Of a stretch of DNA of 64,000 bases, positions 32,607-42,902 are shown piece by piece. Numbering within the stretch: the first letter of the stretch is position 1; every line of letters starts with the position of its first letter. The DNA lies in the NCBI GenBank assembly GCA_020186115.1, contig WSYJ01000152.1, forward strand, positions 1-64,000, read 5' to 3'. The stretch comes from Histomonas meleagridis (lineage: Eukaryota; Parabasalia; Tritrichomonadida; Dientamoebidae). A model generated the notes under the pieces. The model saw nothing but the letters and a program-made list of their open reading frames with translations, ran no database searches and was not told the DNA's origin. The position numbers were made by a program, and so were the translations under genes.

Positions 32607-33608
32607 CTACCTTTCATCACCCTCATCATAGTAAATCTCACCATTTTCGGCAATGATATTCATCACGGTGTCGAAATCCATCATTTCCATTGAAGGTGAT
32701 TCCTCGATTTCTATAGACTTGAGGCTACTGTCTGACTCGTCTCTGTCGAAAAACAGATCGACTTGTTGCAGAGAAATCATATTGTTAACATACGTCGGCA
32801 TCAGAAGCGGTACCTGACATCCTCGTATCCATGGGTGCGCAAGAGCAAGGTCAACCGTGAGGCGGCGTGTGCAATCGACCGTCATTAATCCTTGGATAAA
32901 ATTTCTGCATTGTTCACTAAGGTAGTTAGGAATGATGTACTCCCCACGGCGTATTTGCTCAAAGAGCTGTTGTTGATTGCGTTTTGTCCATGGAAGTTGG
33001 CCAGTAAGCATAGCATATGATATGACACCAATACTCCATATATCACTCTTGCGACCGTCGTATGGCTTCCCTGAGACACACTCAGGAGAGGCATAGCATG
33101 GAGAGCCACAGGGGGTGTCAACAAGGCCATTTTTATCAACAAATCGAGAGAGACCAAAGTCACTGATTTTGACTCGGCCATACTCGTCAATCAGAAGGTT
33201 CTCGGGCTTAAGGTCTCTGTGACATATTCCAAGGGAATGTACATATTTGATTCCTTCCAAAATTTGAGTAAGAAAAATCTTAGCTTCGTACTCCTTGAGA
33301 CGCGTTTGAGAGATTACGTATCGGAAAAGTTCTCCATTCGGACAAAATTCCATAATAATGTAGTAATACTTTTCATCTTTTTGTAAATCAATTAGCTGAA
33401 CAATGTTTGGATGGTGAAGTTGTTGGTTAATACGGATTTCGTTTTCAAACCTTATGTCCAGGTTGTTAATCATCAGCCTGGATCTTGGGATAATTTTACA
33501 AGCACAAAACTTCTGAGTGGTTTGATTCAAAGCAAGCCTCACGATTGAAAAGGCCCCTTCTCCAATGGCGCCTCGTAATTCATAATTCCCAATAAAATCA
33601 AGCGCCAT
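32607..33608 (-). CDS. CAMK-like serine/threonine protein kinase
   Basis: A 333-residue protein, nearly all kinase domain. The P-loop GEGAFSIV, the lysine in CACKII, HRDLKPENLL, DFGLSRF, CGSPCYASPE and the SDIWSIGVISYAMLTG block are all intact, so it should be active. The APE-region spelling and the short C-terminal acidic tail (ESDSSLKSIEIEES) fit the SNF1/MARK-like and CAMK groups common in trichomonads. Two ATGs are possible; I use 33608 because the initiator TCATTC (33609-33614) abuts it and an AACGGT box sits 17 bases further up. The first ATG (33620) would place the initiator inside the frame. Confidence 0.88.
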   Translation of the reverse strand: MALDFIGNYELRGAIGEGAFSIVRLALNQTTQKFCACKIIPRSRLMINNLDIRFENEIRINQQLHHPNIVQLIDLQKDEKYYYIIMEFCPNGELFRYVISQTRLKEYEAKIFLTQILEGIKYVHSLGICHRDLKPENLLIDEYGRVKISDFGLSRFVDKNGLVDTPCGSPCYASPECVSGKPYDGRKSDIWSIGVISYAMLTGQLPWTKRNQQQLFEQIRRGEYIIPNYLSEQCRNFIQGLMTVDCTRRLTVDLALAHPWIRGCQVPLLMPTYVNNMISLQQVDLFFDRDESDSSLKSIEIEESPSMEMMDFDTVMNIIAENGEIYYDEGDER

Positions 33609-33636
33609 GAATGATGCCATTCCAACTGAAACCGTT
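33609..33636 (-). promoter_or_regulatory. Myb-type box plus initiator of the kinase gene
   Basis: AACGGT (33631-33636) followed 17 bases later by TCATTC, directly before the ATG. Matches the arrangement before the initiator-binding-domain and Rab genes. Confidence 0.55.
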
Positions 33637-33988
33637 AACTTAAAATTATAATAAAAACTTAAGCAAAAAATGGTGTGGCCCAAAAATTGAATGAATTACA
33701 CTCACAAACAAATCAATCAATTTTATATCCATAAAGTATTGAAATTTAAGAGACTGTACGCAGAGCAGATGATTTCAGAAGGATTTTTTTGTCTTTCAAT
33801 ACATAAAAAATAAATGTCTTTTTATTATTTTCATGTATTTTTTGATGTTAAGCTAAAAAAACATTAATTACCTACGTTGTTATTTTCATTTCTTAAAAAA
33901 AATGAAGATTTTACATTTCAATTATAAAGATGACGCTGAAACTATTGTTTAAAAATATAGAAAAATTTTTGGCAAGAAAAATCTTCAT

Positions 33989-35100
33989 TCAATCTCCAAG
34001 ACTTTCGCTATCAGAAAATTCGCTTTCATCGGTGATTTCAGTCATAGTTTCTTCACTGTTTTCACTTTCTGTTTCTTCGGTATTTACGTTTTCATTAACG
34101 TTTTCGGTACTTTTGACTTCCTTTTCATTTTGTTCAATGTCTTCATCTTCTTCAATTTCTTTGTTATTTATGTTTTCACTTTCTGTTTCTTCGGTATTAA
34201 CGTTTTCAGTACTTTTGACTTCTTTGTCATCTTCTTCAATTTCTTTGTTATTTATGTTTTCACTTTCTGTTTCTTCAGTGTTTGCATTTTCACTAATTTC
34301 TTTATCATTTGTGTTTTCACTATTTTCATTTTCTGCTTCTTCATTTTCATTACTTTTGATTTCTTCGTCACTTTGTTCGATGTTTTCTGTTATTTGTTCT
34401 TCTTCTGCATTTTCATTTTCAGATGTTTTGTTCTCTTTAGTTTGTACAACTTCATTTTCTTCATCGCCTTCCTTTGCGATCTCTTTGTTGTTTTCGTTAT
34501 CACTGTTATCAATGTTATCGTTTTCACTTTCTTCATCACTTTCATTGTTAATGATTTCGTTTTCCTTTATTTCTTCGTTTTCGTTGCTTTTGATATCTTC
34601 ATCATTCGCAAATTCATTTTCTTTTGTTTTTGGCTCTTCATAATTTTCATCATTAATTATTGTAATTTCATTTTCATTTGTTTCATTGTTTTCGTTTTCT
34701 TTATTATTATTAATCTCAATTAATTTTTCGTTATTTTCATCATTGATTGTTGTGATTTCATTTTCTTCTTTCTCATTAAATGTATTTTCACTTTCGCTGG
34801 TTTGAATGTTTTTATCAGATTTATTTTGCATTTCATTTGTTTCATCATTTTCACTACTTTTATCATTTTTTTCTTTTCCATTCGTTTTTTCATCATTTTC
34901 ATCATTAATCGAATCAATTTCTTTTTCATTATCATTTGTGCTACTCGAAATGTCTTTAGTTTTATCATTTTCTTCTTTTTCATCATTAATTGTTTCAATT
35001 TCATTTTTTTCGCTATCATTTTTGCTACTCTTAATGTCATTAGTGTTATCATTTTCATTTTCTTCTTTTTCATCATTTTCATCATTAATTATTTCAATTT
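33989..35100 (-). repeat. Glu/Asn-rich coding repeat region
   Basis: Imperfect tandem units within the acidic tail. The clearest is a block with TEETESENINNKEIEED, repeated at about 34046-34280. It produces long T/C-rich pseudo-frames on the plus strand that are not genes. Confidence 0.75.
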
Positions 35101-36895
35101 CATTTTCTTTCATTTGTTCATTATCGAATATACTTTTTGTTTCTTCACTGATACTTACTGTATCATTTTGCAATATATTCATCGCCACTTGATCATATTT
35201 ATCTGCTTCACTCTTTGCGCTATCATTATCATTAAACACCAAAAGTTTCTTATCACTTTCATTTAGATCTTCGCTTTTTGAAGTTTCATAACCTTCCACC
35301 GCGTCACTAAACCTTACATGTTTTCTTGTTTTGCCTTCGTTTCCTCTATGTCTTCTTTCTTTACTTCTATGTGATTTTTCTAAATTAACATTTTGATCAA
35401 AACCAATTTCATTAGCAACGAAATGTGAACGAAAATGTTTCGGGTTCATACTTTGTCTATTTCTCATTTTATCTCCGTGAATTCTTTTCTTCCTAAGTCT
35501 ATCTGCATTTAATTGTACATCATTAGATGCATCTGATTTTCTTCTTGTATATAAATTAATTCGTTTTCCAATGTCTTTAAACTCGGAGAATAAATTTGAT
35601 AAGTTTTGTATTTTCTTATTAAATGTATCAAATTCATCTAAGATATCAACTGTTTCGATATTATCATAATCTTCTTTATCACAATATTTGTCTAATAGTT
35701 CCGAAAGTTGTGAATTCATTTTTAATTCTTCCGTTTCTTCAAATGTTATATTTTCGGGTCCATATATTGAATATATTTTATATTCTTTTTCTGTCTTCTC
35801 TGCTAAATATATTGTGTCATCTTTGATCCTTATGATGTTATTAGCTTTAGGTGGAACACAAAATACTATGGAATAAAACATTAACAAATATGAAACAAAT
35901 TTCATTTCTGACATTTGATTAATTGATTTTGGAAAAAGTAAATCTGTAAGAATACATATAACTTCTCGCCTCGTTCTCTCATTACTTAAAATACCACCAT
36001 ATATTTGTGATAATTCAAGTAATATAAAATAGGTGCAGATTGGCATATATGAGGTGATGACCGTTATGAATTCAATGCGCTCTATGTCGGTTTCCCTCTC
36101 AATTGCTTCAATTGAAAGTTTGTGAAGACGATCACCCATTAACGGTTTCTCTGATGATGAAAGTAACATAAATGCAAATGAATTAAGATCGTCAGGCGAT
36201 ATGCGTGACATGTCCTTCTCTCCCATATATAAAGAAAATATTTCTTTAGTCTTTTTCTTGGTAAGTTTTGATATGTGAAATGGAGTATTAGAACGTGAGT
36301 TAAGAAGATCAAGAATGTTGCGGAATGACTTAGAAAAAAAGACGCTTGAAAGGCACTGGAAAACTAAAAACGTATTCTCTTTTTGACTTGGAAATGTATT
36401 AGGTGTAAATAAAATTCCTGGTAAAAAAACAAAAAATGGCATTAAAATAATGGAGTCTGTATCTTTGATTGGCTGGTCATATGGCAAAATATTACTTGTT
36501 TTGGCATCGATAGCTAGAAAATAATCTACGCCAATATCAATTGACAAGCAATTGACTGCAATGGAAATTAACTCTGAAAGTTGCGCTATTGGATTATACT
36601 CAATTTTTGCAACCTTATTTTCAAAGTATATCTTAACAATTGTAAAATCAATGTTTTGAAGAAGAAATGAATCATATGGTGATGCAAATAATGTGTAACA
36701 AAGGCTGTCGTTTGGTATGGCTTGTAAATTTATTTTTTTTCCAAAGAGTTGAAAATTTGAAAATTCTTTGATTCCTAATTCAAGAAGTACTCGACTAATT
36801 AAATCAGAAACTTTTTCGCTGAATGAAATATCTGTCATGATGGTTTTGCTCAAGCATGGGATTGTAATAAAAATGTGTGACGAACAATTTTCCAT
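33989..36895 (-). CDS. RhoGAP-like protein with long acidic low-complexity tail
   Basis: A 968-residue protein. Residues 1-180 look like a ubiquitin/FERM-type N-terminal region (strands such as FTIVKIYFE, LPGILFTP). Residues about 190-350 are helical and resemble the RhoGAP fold: DDLNSFAFMLLSSSEKPLMG, SYMPICTYFILLELSQIYGG and REVICILTDLLFPK correspond to the helix with P-x-P-L, the L-x-x-L helix and the N-x-A-x-x-F/P-L end. The arginine finger motif (GIFR) is not visible, so GAP activity is doubtful. From about residue 540 the protein is an extremely acidic Glu/Asn/Asp/Ser array with repeated NEKEEN-, TEETESEN- and NNKEIEED-type units. An initiator TCACTG (36896-36901) touches the start. Confidence 0.55.
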   Translation of the reverse strand: MENCSSHIFITIPCLSKTIMTDISFSEKVSDLISRVLLELGIKEFSNFQLFGKKINLQAIPNDSLCYTLFASPYDSFLLQNIDFTIVKIYFENKVAKIEYNPIAQLSELISIAVNCLSIDIGVDYFLAIDAKTSNILPYDQPIKDTDSIILMPFFVFLPGILFTPNTFPSQKENTFLVFQCLSSVFFSKSFRNILDLLNSRSNTPFHISKLTKKKTKEIFSLYMGEKDMSRISPDDLNSFAFMLLSSSEKPLMGDRLHKLSIEAIERETDIERIEFITVITSYMPICTYFILLELSQIYGGILSNERTRREVICILTDLLFPKSINQMSEMKFVSYLLMFYSIVFCVPPKANNIIRIKDDTIYLAEKTEKEYKIYSIYGPENITFEETEELKMNSQLSELLDKYCDKEDYDNIETVDILDEFDTFNKKIQNLSNLFSEFKDIGKRINLYTRRKSDASNDVQLNADRLRKKRIHGDKMRNRQSMNPKHFRSHFVANEIGFDQNVNLEKSHRSKERRHRGNEGKTRKHVRFSDAVEGYETSKSEDLNESDKKLLVFNDNDSAKSEADKYDQVAMNILQNDTVSISEETKSIFDNEQMKENEIEIINDENDEKEENENDNTNDIKSSKNDSEKNEIETINDEKEENDKTKDISSSTNDNEKEIDSINDENDEKTNGKEKNDKSSENDETNEMQNKSDKNIQTSESENTFNEKEENEITTINDENNEKLIEINNNKENENNETNENEITIINDENYEEPKTKENEFANDEDIKSNENEEIKENEIINNESDEESENDNIDNSDNENNKEIAKEGDEENEVVQTKENKTSENENAEEEQITENIEQSDEEIKSNENEEAENENSENTNDKEISENANTEETESENINNKEIEEDDKEVKSTENVNTEETESENINNKEIEEDEDIEQNEKEVKSTENVNENVNTEETESENSEETMTEITDESEFSDSESLGD

Positions 36896-36901
36896 CAGTG
36901 A

Positions 36902-38222
36902 TAGCGTTTTTCGCCCAGCTGTCTTTTTTCCACTTTTTCATTTAAGAAACCACAATTTCTTTTATGGATATTTCAATAGACTTTTCTATGAAAAAACAGA
37001 AAAAGTCATGAAGACACCGTTTATTTCTATGAAACCCTGCTAAAAAACCGAAATAACGCCAACAATATAAAATTAGAATTATAATTCTATTGAAGCCGAT
37101 TAAAATTACCATAAATTTTTTTCTTCCAAGTTACTGTTAAACTTTAAGTTTCAATGTGTCTTAATTTATGCCAATGTTGCTAAAGAAATTTCTTCTCTGA
37201 ATTAATTTTTTAACATGACGTCTGGAGACCAATTTCTTAACATAAAATTTTATGCTTCCTTTCTAATTTTGGAGAAAATGGGTTTCATTAAGTGACCAAT
37301 TGATCAAAATCTTTTATTGTAAAGTATTCAAATATTGAGAGATGCAGACGTTAATACGATAAAGGATGTAATTTATCCATAACAAAAAAATATGGCTATC
37401 ATATCATACTACAGTAAAAGAAATTTGGTATCTAATCTTAATGTTCCCATAAAAGTTCATATTCTATTTTTGGGAAAATTTAATACATTTTTAATACGTT
37501 TTAATTTTATGTATATTTTGATTTATCATTTGTAATAATAATGTTAATATATTACATATATACACAAAGGAAAATTATAAGGTGTTTCAAGAATATTGAG
37601 AAAAAGATAATAATTATTACTTATGACATGACATTCTCACTTATAATTAAATATATCAAAACAAAAAGTATCACACTCTTCATTAAAAAATTAACTCGTT
37701 TTAGATTGTTTTGTCTATGAATTTTGCACTGTTATCCTTCACGATTGAGCTTTTTTAAACTTATCACATTATTTAGATATCAGGTATAAGCTTCCTTTGA
37801 GATTTAAATACAGTTTGATAATTCATTACTTGCGATTTCTTGATCTGTTTTCTGTATTGTTAATTCCATAAAGCATTGACAGAATTCCTATATCTCTAGA
37901 GTACAGAAAGATCTATTGCTTGTTGGATTATTTTGGTCATTCTTGTAAAAGAAACACTGTCTGATTCATTGGTAACCCAATGTGTTACATTCGGAGCTCA
38001 AGAAGAATTACACCATAGGTAAAAACGGACGATTAATTTAATATTGTATTACGAATATTTGAAATAGAGAGTTTAGAAACATATCGTTCTTTCATACTAA
38101 GCTCTTTTATTACAATTACAATTTAAATTTGTTTTTTCTGTGAAAAGTAAACGATCTACTATTAAAAAATCGTTGTCAATTTTTTTCAAAAGTTTATTTA
38201 TTTTTAAAGTTTTGACTTCAAA
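36902..38222. other. Intergenic, no gene seen
   Basis: 1.3 kb of AT-rich DNA without convincing frames; probably upstream region plus degraded sequence. Confidence 0.5.
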
Positions 38223-38853
38223 TTGTCGGCTCTTTATTCTCTTGTATGCATATCAATAAAAAAAAACATTTCCATAGTTACTACAGCTGAAAACACTGAA
38301 TATGTTTCATTTGACTATTGTATGAGTTTGAAATATCTTTCCTTAGCAAATGCTTTGAGTTTTGAATCATATCTATTTTCAAGGTGTCCAGATCTGATTT
38401 CCGTTGAAGCTCTTTCCTTAAAATATATTGGTGAAAGTGTTTTTCAAAATTGCATGAACCTAGAAAGAATTACATTTCCAAATGTTACAGAAATTTCCGA
38501 GTATGCATTTTCATGTTGTTCGAGATTAGAACTTGTTGATTTTCCTCTACTCAAATATTGTGGATCTCATTCAATATTGTACGTCATTAAAGTCAATTAA
38601 TTTTCCTCGATTAAATAAAATTAGTGATTACGCATTCTTGGGATGTATTAATTTATGTAATGTTTCATTACAAAGAATTGATACATTTCCGTCATATTGT
38701 TTTAAGGATTGTATATCATTAAGAAACATTAAATTGCAAAACGTCGGAACATTTGAAGGCGATGGACAATTCTCTATCATTAATAAAATCGAGTCAAAAA
38801 TTTTTATTTGTAATATAGGCACCTTAATAAATATAATTTTGTATAATAAATAA
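38223..38853 (+). pseudogene. BspA-like leucine-rich-repeat fragment, frameshifted
   Basis: Several 23-residue BspA/TpLRR units are present (C.SLKYLSLANAL, FQNCMNLERITFPNVTEI, AFSCCSRLELVDFPLL, AFLGCINLCNVSLQRI). The frame changes near 38565-38572 between the unit ending CGSHS and the next one starting QYCTSLKSINF. No signal peptide, transmembrane segment or proper start is present, so this is a broken internal piece. BspA-like proteins are a huge trichomonad surface family. Confidence 0.7.
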
Positions 38854-39255
38854 AAAAAATTGAAATTTTCTTAAATCTTAAAATATTGATATATTTTATC
38901 ATAATATTGATCAAATAATAATAAAATTAAAATTTAATAGTTTTCACATAAAATCTTGTATCATGTTTAATTTTCATATGACACCATTTCTTCATTTTTT
39001 AGTGAAGAGGTGTAATTAATGTAAACTTTAATAGAAATTTATGTTAATACATCAGCAACTACAATTTATAAGCATATTTTGATTAATTTCTGCATGAAAC
39101 ATCAGTTAAATCATCAAAAATAAACAAAAAATTGAAACACATTTATCATTAATTGAATTTTAAAATAAAAATATCCAAAAATAGAAGAATGAATCCTTAA
39201 AAACAAAAGGTTTACTCTATGTTTATTAATATTTTTGAGATGTATAGAAACTCCA
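38854..39255. other. Intergenic
   Basis: AT-rich; nothing recognised. Confidence 0.5.
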
Positions 39256-40578
39256 TCATTCTGCGATCCATCCGTTTCCGACCATGTAATCGTAGATTTC
39301 TTCCAACTGCTTCAGCGTCAGGTCCTTATTCGTTATCATCTTTAATTTTTCTCGATCAAAATGTCCATCAACGGAGTATTCCCTAATCATAAACTCCTTT
39401 ATTGCCAGGTACATGTCCTGGTTTACTCTTATGCTCGCGCAAAGGATTTTTTCTTCAGGCGAAAGGAATTGTGTTTCGACAGTCTGACTTTTAGTGTTGC
39501 CATATTTCCGTATTAAGTCGTTCCATTTGTCGATGTCAGTGATCTTTTCATTGACGTAGTTACTCAGTGCCTTAAACATATGACCTTCGTGAAGAGATGT
39601 GATGTGATACGATTGCCATGTCCGAAGCGTTTTGATATGGAAGTCATTCTGTATGTTCTTGTCGACAGCCTGCACAAGTTGTAAAGTTTTTCTGTGCCCA
39701 ATATAAGGGGCAAGTGGAAGGATTTTGGAATTGATCTCTCTTAACTCACTAGTGGCTGGATCTAGAAGACGAACAAGTTCAATATCTTTGCCAACTATAG
39801 TATGTTTCATCTTAGAATCGGTTTTGACTTCGATATCTTGAATTCGCCAATCTTCAATAATCTTTGTTCGGAATCGACGCTCCTGTAAAATGAAATTATA
39901 CGACTGGAGGCGTTCGACTTTGGATTGGAAACTGGATTCAGTTTCGTCGCTACAGAATTTGAGAGATCCGACAATTGATTCGGCAGAATTTTGATACTCT
40001 TTATCGAATTCATGGCGATACGGCATGTAATCTGAGTATTCACCTGTGGTTGTTGGGCGTGTTTTGTTCCTTTTTTTTAGATTATCTTTATGACCTATTG
40101 ATGGTTTGGATTCTGTATCACGTATTTGATAGCTAAGTGGTATTGGCTCTGGATCAACTCTTGGGAGGACTTTTCGGACAGGAAATGGGGCTTTTGGGGA
40201 TTTTATATAAGTATTAATGTAATGATCTTGACATTGTAGAGCTGATTTTGTTGCAATGATTTTTTCTATTTCATGCCAATTCCCAAAGCCAAGCATTTTT
40301 ATTCCAAAAAGTAAAAGGATTTCTTCTTCTTTATCCCAATCTTCCCTAAAAAGTGGTTTTGATTTTTTGTAAACAGAATAAAACATATGAGAAATATCAT
40401 GTGATCTTGAGGTACGACCATTTGATAGACAAGTTAAGCATTGAATAAAATCAGGACAACGTGTACATCGAATATGCCTTTTGCCTGTTAAAACTCTATC
40501 ACACGTACAACACTTTATTTCCTTATTCACTTCATCTTGATGTGCTGCATCTGCCTTAGTCTTTTTTGACGTTTTCAT
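39256..40578 (-). CDS. ADA2: Transcriptional adaptor ADA2 (ZZ-SANT-SWIRM)
   Basis: A 440-residue adaptor. A ZZ zinc finger (residues about 22-66, Cys pairs in CCTCDRV, CTRCPDFIQCLTC and the SHDISH histidines) is followed by a SANT domain (about 79-125, WDKEEEILLLFGIKMLGFGNWHEI) and a C-terminal SWIRM domain (about 355-440, ending in DLTLKQLEEIYDYMVGNGWI). This order and length are diagnostic of ADA2, which partners the GCN5 histone acetyltransferase in SAGA/ADA complexes in the nucleus. The frame is complete from ATG to stop. Confidence 0.93.
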   Translation of the reverse strand: MKTSKKTKADAAHQDEVNKEIKCCTCDRVLTGKRHIRCTRCPDFIQCLTCLSNGRTSRSHDISHMFYSVYKKSKPLFREDWDKEEEILLLFGIKMLGFGNWHEIEKIIATKSALQCQDHYINTYIKSPKAPFPVRKVLPRVDPEPIPLSYQIRDTESKPSIGHKDNLKKRNKTRPTTTGEYSDYMPYRHEFDKEYQNSAESIVGSLKFCSDETESSFQSKVERLQSYNFILQERRFRTKIIEDWRIQDIEVKTDSKMKHTIVGKDIELVRLLDPATSELREINSKILPLAPYIGHRKTLQLVQAVDKNIQNDFHIKTLRTWQSYHITSLHEGHMFKALSNYVNEKITDIDKWNDLIRKYGNTKSQTVETQFLSPEEKILCASIRVNQDMYLAIKEFMIREYSVDGHFDREKLKMITNKDLTLKQLEEIYDYMVGNGWIAE

Positions 40579-40970
40579 TGGAACAAATGCTCACAATAAA
40601 GAAATAAAATAATGTGATTTTGAATAGTTTATAATGCCCAAAAGTGGCACCGAAACAAGAAGTTCTTCAATTTGGTCGAATGTTTGATATTTATTATTCA
40701 ATGTTAATCTTATTCTTTAATTTTGTTCATAAATTTTTCAATAAGTCTATATTTATGGGAAATATTTTTCAAATTGTACGGAAAACATTTCACTAATTAG
40801 TTGAACAAAATTATCAAATACATCTTATAGATTAATTTATATAATATGGAACAATTAAATAATGGTTTCCTTATGCAAAAAATTTGTAGTTTCTTCTGAA
40901 AACGAAATGTTATAAAAATTCATTTTCTCATAAAACCGTCCAATGAAACGGTTATCTTTCAAAAAAACAA
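40579..40970. other. Divergent intergenic region of ADA2 and the SNAP gene
   Basis: Contains AACCGTC at about 40934 and AACGGTT at 40947-40953, then TCAAAA at 40959-40964, before the SNAP start codon. No gene. Confidence 0.55.
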
Positions 40971-41915
40971 ATGAACGATCCAAAGCAAATCAAGGAAGCA
41001 GATAACTTTATGAAAGCTGGCGTCAGCGCCAATAAAAAGTCTTTCTTCCACAAGCCAGACTATGTTACAGCTTCGTCATCATTTTCAAAAGCAGGAGATG
41101 CTTATTCAAATCTCAACATGTTTGCAGAAGCTAAAGAAGCTTATGAACAAGCTGCCATTGCATATGATAATAGTGGACTTCAAGGAAAATCCGGTGAATG
41201 CTATGTTTCAGCAGCAAAAGCAGCTCTCAATCATAATGAATCCAATGAAGTTCTTCGTCTCCTCCAAGAAGCAAAGGTCAGGTTCTTTGAATGCGATCAG
41301 CCACTCCAAGGAATTCGTCGTATGAAAGAAATGGCTCAAAGACTTAAACAAACAGATCCAGAAGTTGCTTACGTTCTTTACGACACTCTTCTTGATGTCA
41401 TTGAGAACACCGAAAAGTATCATTGGGAGAAAGACTCTTTTGTTGATTTTGCCATATTAGCAAATGATATGGAAAAATATCCGGAGACTTTCCAAGTATG
41501 GGACCGTGCCAAAAAGGCATTTTTGTTTCTCAAGAACTACGACAACGCAGCACATTGTGTTGTATCTGCAATTGTTATTCATCTCAAACGAAATGATATT
41601 GTCGCTGCCGAAAATCTCTTCAACGAAGCACTTCAACAAGATTGGTTCACTAAGACAGAGGACTTCTCGATGATAGATATGCTCCTTCGTGGCGTCAAAA
41701 ACAGAGATGGAGATTTAATTGCAATTGCTCAAAAGAATGTAATTCTCAGCTTCTTGAAACCAGAGATCTCTAGAATCATATACAGCTTCAAGGCGCCTTC
41801 CAAAGCGGCCGAAAAACCAACGCCAGCTGCAAATGTTCCCGAAAATTCAAATAATGAGAACAATGAAAAAGCTGAAGAAGAAAACGAAGAAGAAGAGGAA
41901 AAGTGGCTCCTTTAA
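40971..41915 (+). CDS. SNAP-family (gamma-SNAP-like) vesicle-fusion adaptor
   Basis: A 314-residue helical TPR-type protein. The N-terminus KPDYVTASSSFSKAGDAY with following helices (KEAYEQAAIAYDNSG, ECYVSAAKAAL) is the SNAP pattern, closest to gamma-SNAP in the KPDY segment. SNAPs link the NSF ATPase to SNARE bundles for membrane-fusion recycling. The C-terminal helix is followed by an acidic run (EEENEEEEEKW) ending in two leucines; the penultimate leucine is important for NSF activation in alpha-SNAP (family knowledge). Alpha versus gamma is not fully settled. Confidence 0.78.
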   Translation: MNDPKQIKEADNFMKAGVSANKKSFFHKPDYVTASSSFSKAGDAYSNLNMFAEAKEAYEQAAIAYDNSGLQGKSGECYVSAAKAALNHNESNEVLRLLQEAKVRFFECDQPLQGIRRMKEMAQRLKQTDPEVAYVLYDTLLDVIENTEKYHWEKDSFVDFAILANDMEKYPETFQVWDRAKKAFLFLKNYDNAAHCVVSAIVIHLKRNDIVAAENLFNEALQQDWFTKTEDFSMIDMLLRGVKNRDGDLIAIAQKNVILSFLKPEISRIIYSFKAPSKAAEKPTPAANVPENSNNENNEKAEEENEEEEEKWLL

Positions 41916-41973
41916 GAAACAGAATAAAAATCTCTTTTTAAATTCGATCCAGCCTTGAGAAAAATCAGATGAT

Positions 41974-42357
41974 TTATTTATGGCGGCGAACATTGTCTCT
42001 AACAACAACACCTTCCATCTTTTCAAGACCAATGGAAGCAAGCATAGCTTTGGTGTCTGGATCGACACTGATTGTTGGTTGTTCGAGTTGTGAAATTTTT
42101 GGCATCCAGTTGTCACGCTTTTCACGTTCTTCTTCCTGAAGTTTGAATGAAATACCACGAACTGGACCGCGCTCGAGACGACGCATTAAATGTGTAACAT
42201 AGCCAGCAATCTTATTCCTCATTCTTTTAGATGGGATGGTGGCAACTTCATCACAAACACGCTTGTTGTCTTGGAAGTCAAAACTGAGTTGTCCGTAGAA
42301 ACGTTCAATGATAAGACGTGAGGCTCTTTTCGTTGTCTTGGTTCTGATGCGACCCAT
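41974..42357 (-). CDS. RPS17: 40S ribosomal protein eS17
   Basis: 127 residues beginning [19 protein letters not shown], with [18 protein letters not shown] and [20 protein letters not shown], the invariant core of eS17, and the [10 protein letters not shown]-terminal motif. Length is normal. It is transcribed divergently from eL43 across about 106 bp. Confidence 0.97.
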   Translation of the reverse strand: MGRIRTKTTKRASRLIIERFYGQLSFDFQDNKRVCDEVATIPSKRMRNKIAGYVTHLMRRLERGPVRGISFKLQEEEREKRDNWMPKISQLEQPTISVDPDTKAMLASIGLEKMEGVVVRDNVRRHK

Positions 42358-42463
42358 TGGTAAAAGGGCCGACCATTGACGGTTAGACTAACGGGCAACT
42401 TGTTTAATTGGACATGTGATGTGAAATAAGCGTCAAAAACGGTTTTGGCCTGCCTTTTTGAAA
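42358..42463. promoter_or_regulatory. Bidirectional promoter of two ribosomal protein genes
   Basis: Only 106 bp separate the eS17 and eL43 start codons. It holds TGACGGTTAG (about 42379-42388), TAACGGGC (about 42392) and AACGGTT (42438-42444), so each gene has an AACGG-type box within 35 bases of its start. Sharing suggests co-regulation (inference). Confidence 0.55.
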
Positions 42464-42742
42464 ATGGCTCGCAGAACAAAGAAAGTTGGTATTGTTGGTA
42501 AATATGGTGTTCGCTATGGTGCTTCCCTTCGTAAGACAATAAAAAAGATTGAGATTTCACAACGTAAGAAATATCCATGTCCATTCTGTGGAAAGACATC
42601 TGTTAGAAGAACAGTTGTTGGTATTTGGAAATGCCAAAAATGTGGTAAGGCAACTACAGGTGGTGCTTATATTCCATCAACACCAGCAGCTCTCACAGCC
42701 CGCGCTGCAATCAAACGTCTCCGTGAAGCACAAGCCAAATAA
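42464..42742 (+). CDS. RPL37A: 60S ribosomal protein eL43 (L37A)
   Basis: 92 residues from the ATG at 42464 ([20 protein letters not shown]). The zinc ribbon CPFCGK...[15 protein letters not shown] is intact, with four cysteines. The C-terminus [17 protein letters not shown] matches the family. The in-frame TTG two codons upstream is not used. Confidence 0.97.
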   Translation: MARRTKKVGIVGKYGVRYGASLRKTIKKIEISQRKKYPCPFCGKTSVRRTVVGIWKCQKCGKATTGGAYIPSTPAALTARAAIKRLREAQAK

Positions 42743-42902
42743 ATTAGAATGTAATCCTTTAAACATTTATATAACTTACCTTTTAATAACAAAAATCTGT
42801 GGAATTGAACAGTCTAATTGCTGGGCGAAAATTTGATTGTATGGGTTCATTTATTCGAACGTTTAAACCCCTATAATTGAAAAAATTATTTTTTTTAGGC
42901 AA

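Noticed and set aside
33930-35192. Ser/Phe-rich plus-strand frames opposite the acidic tail
   Set aside because: They are antisense images of Glu/Asn repeat codons and have no independent support.
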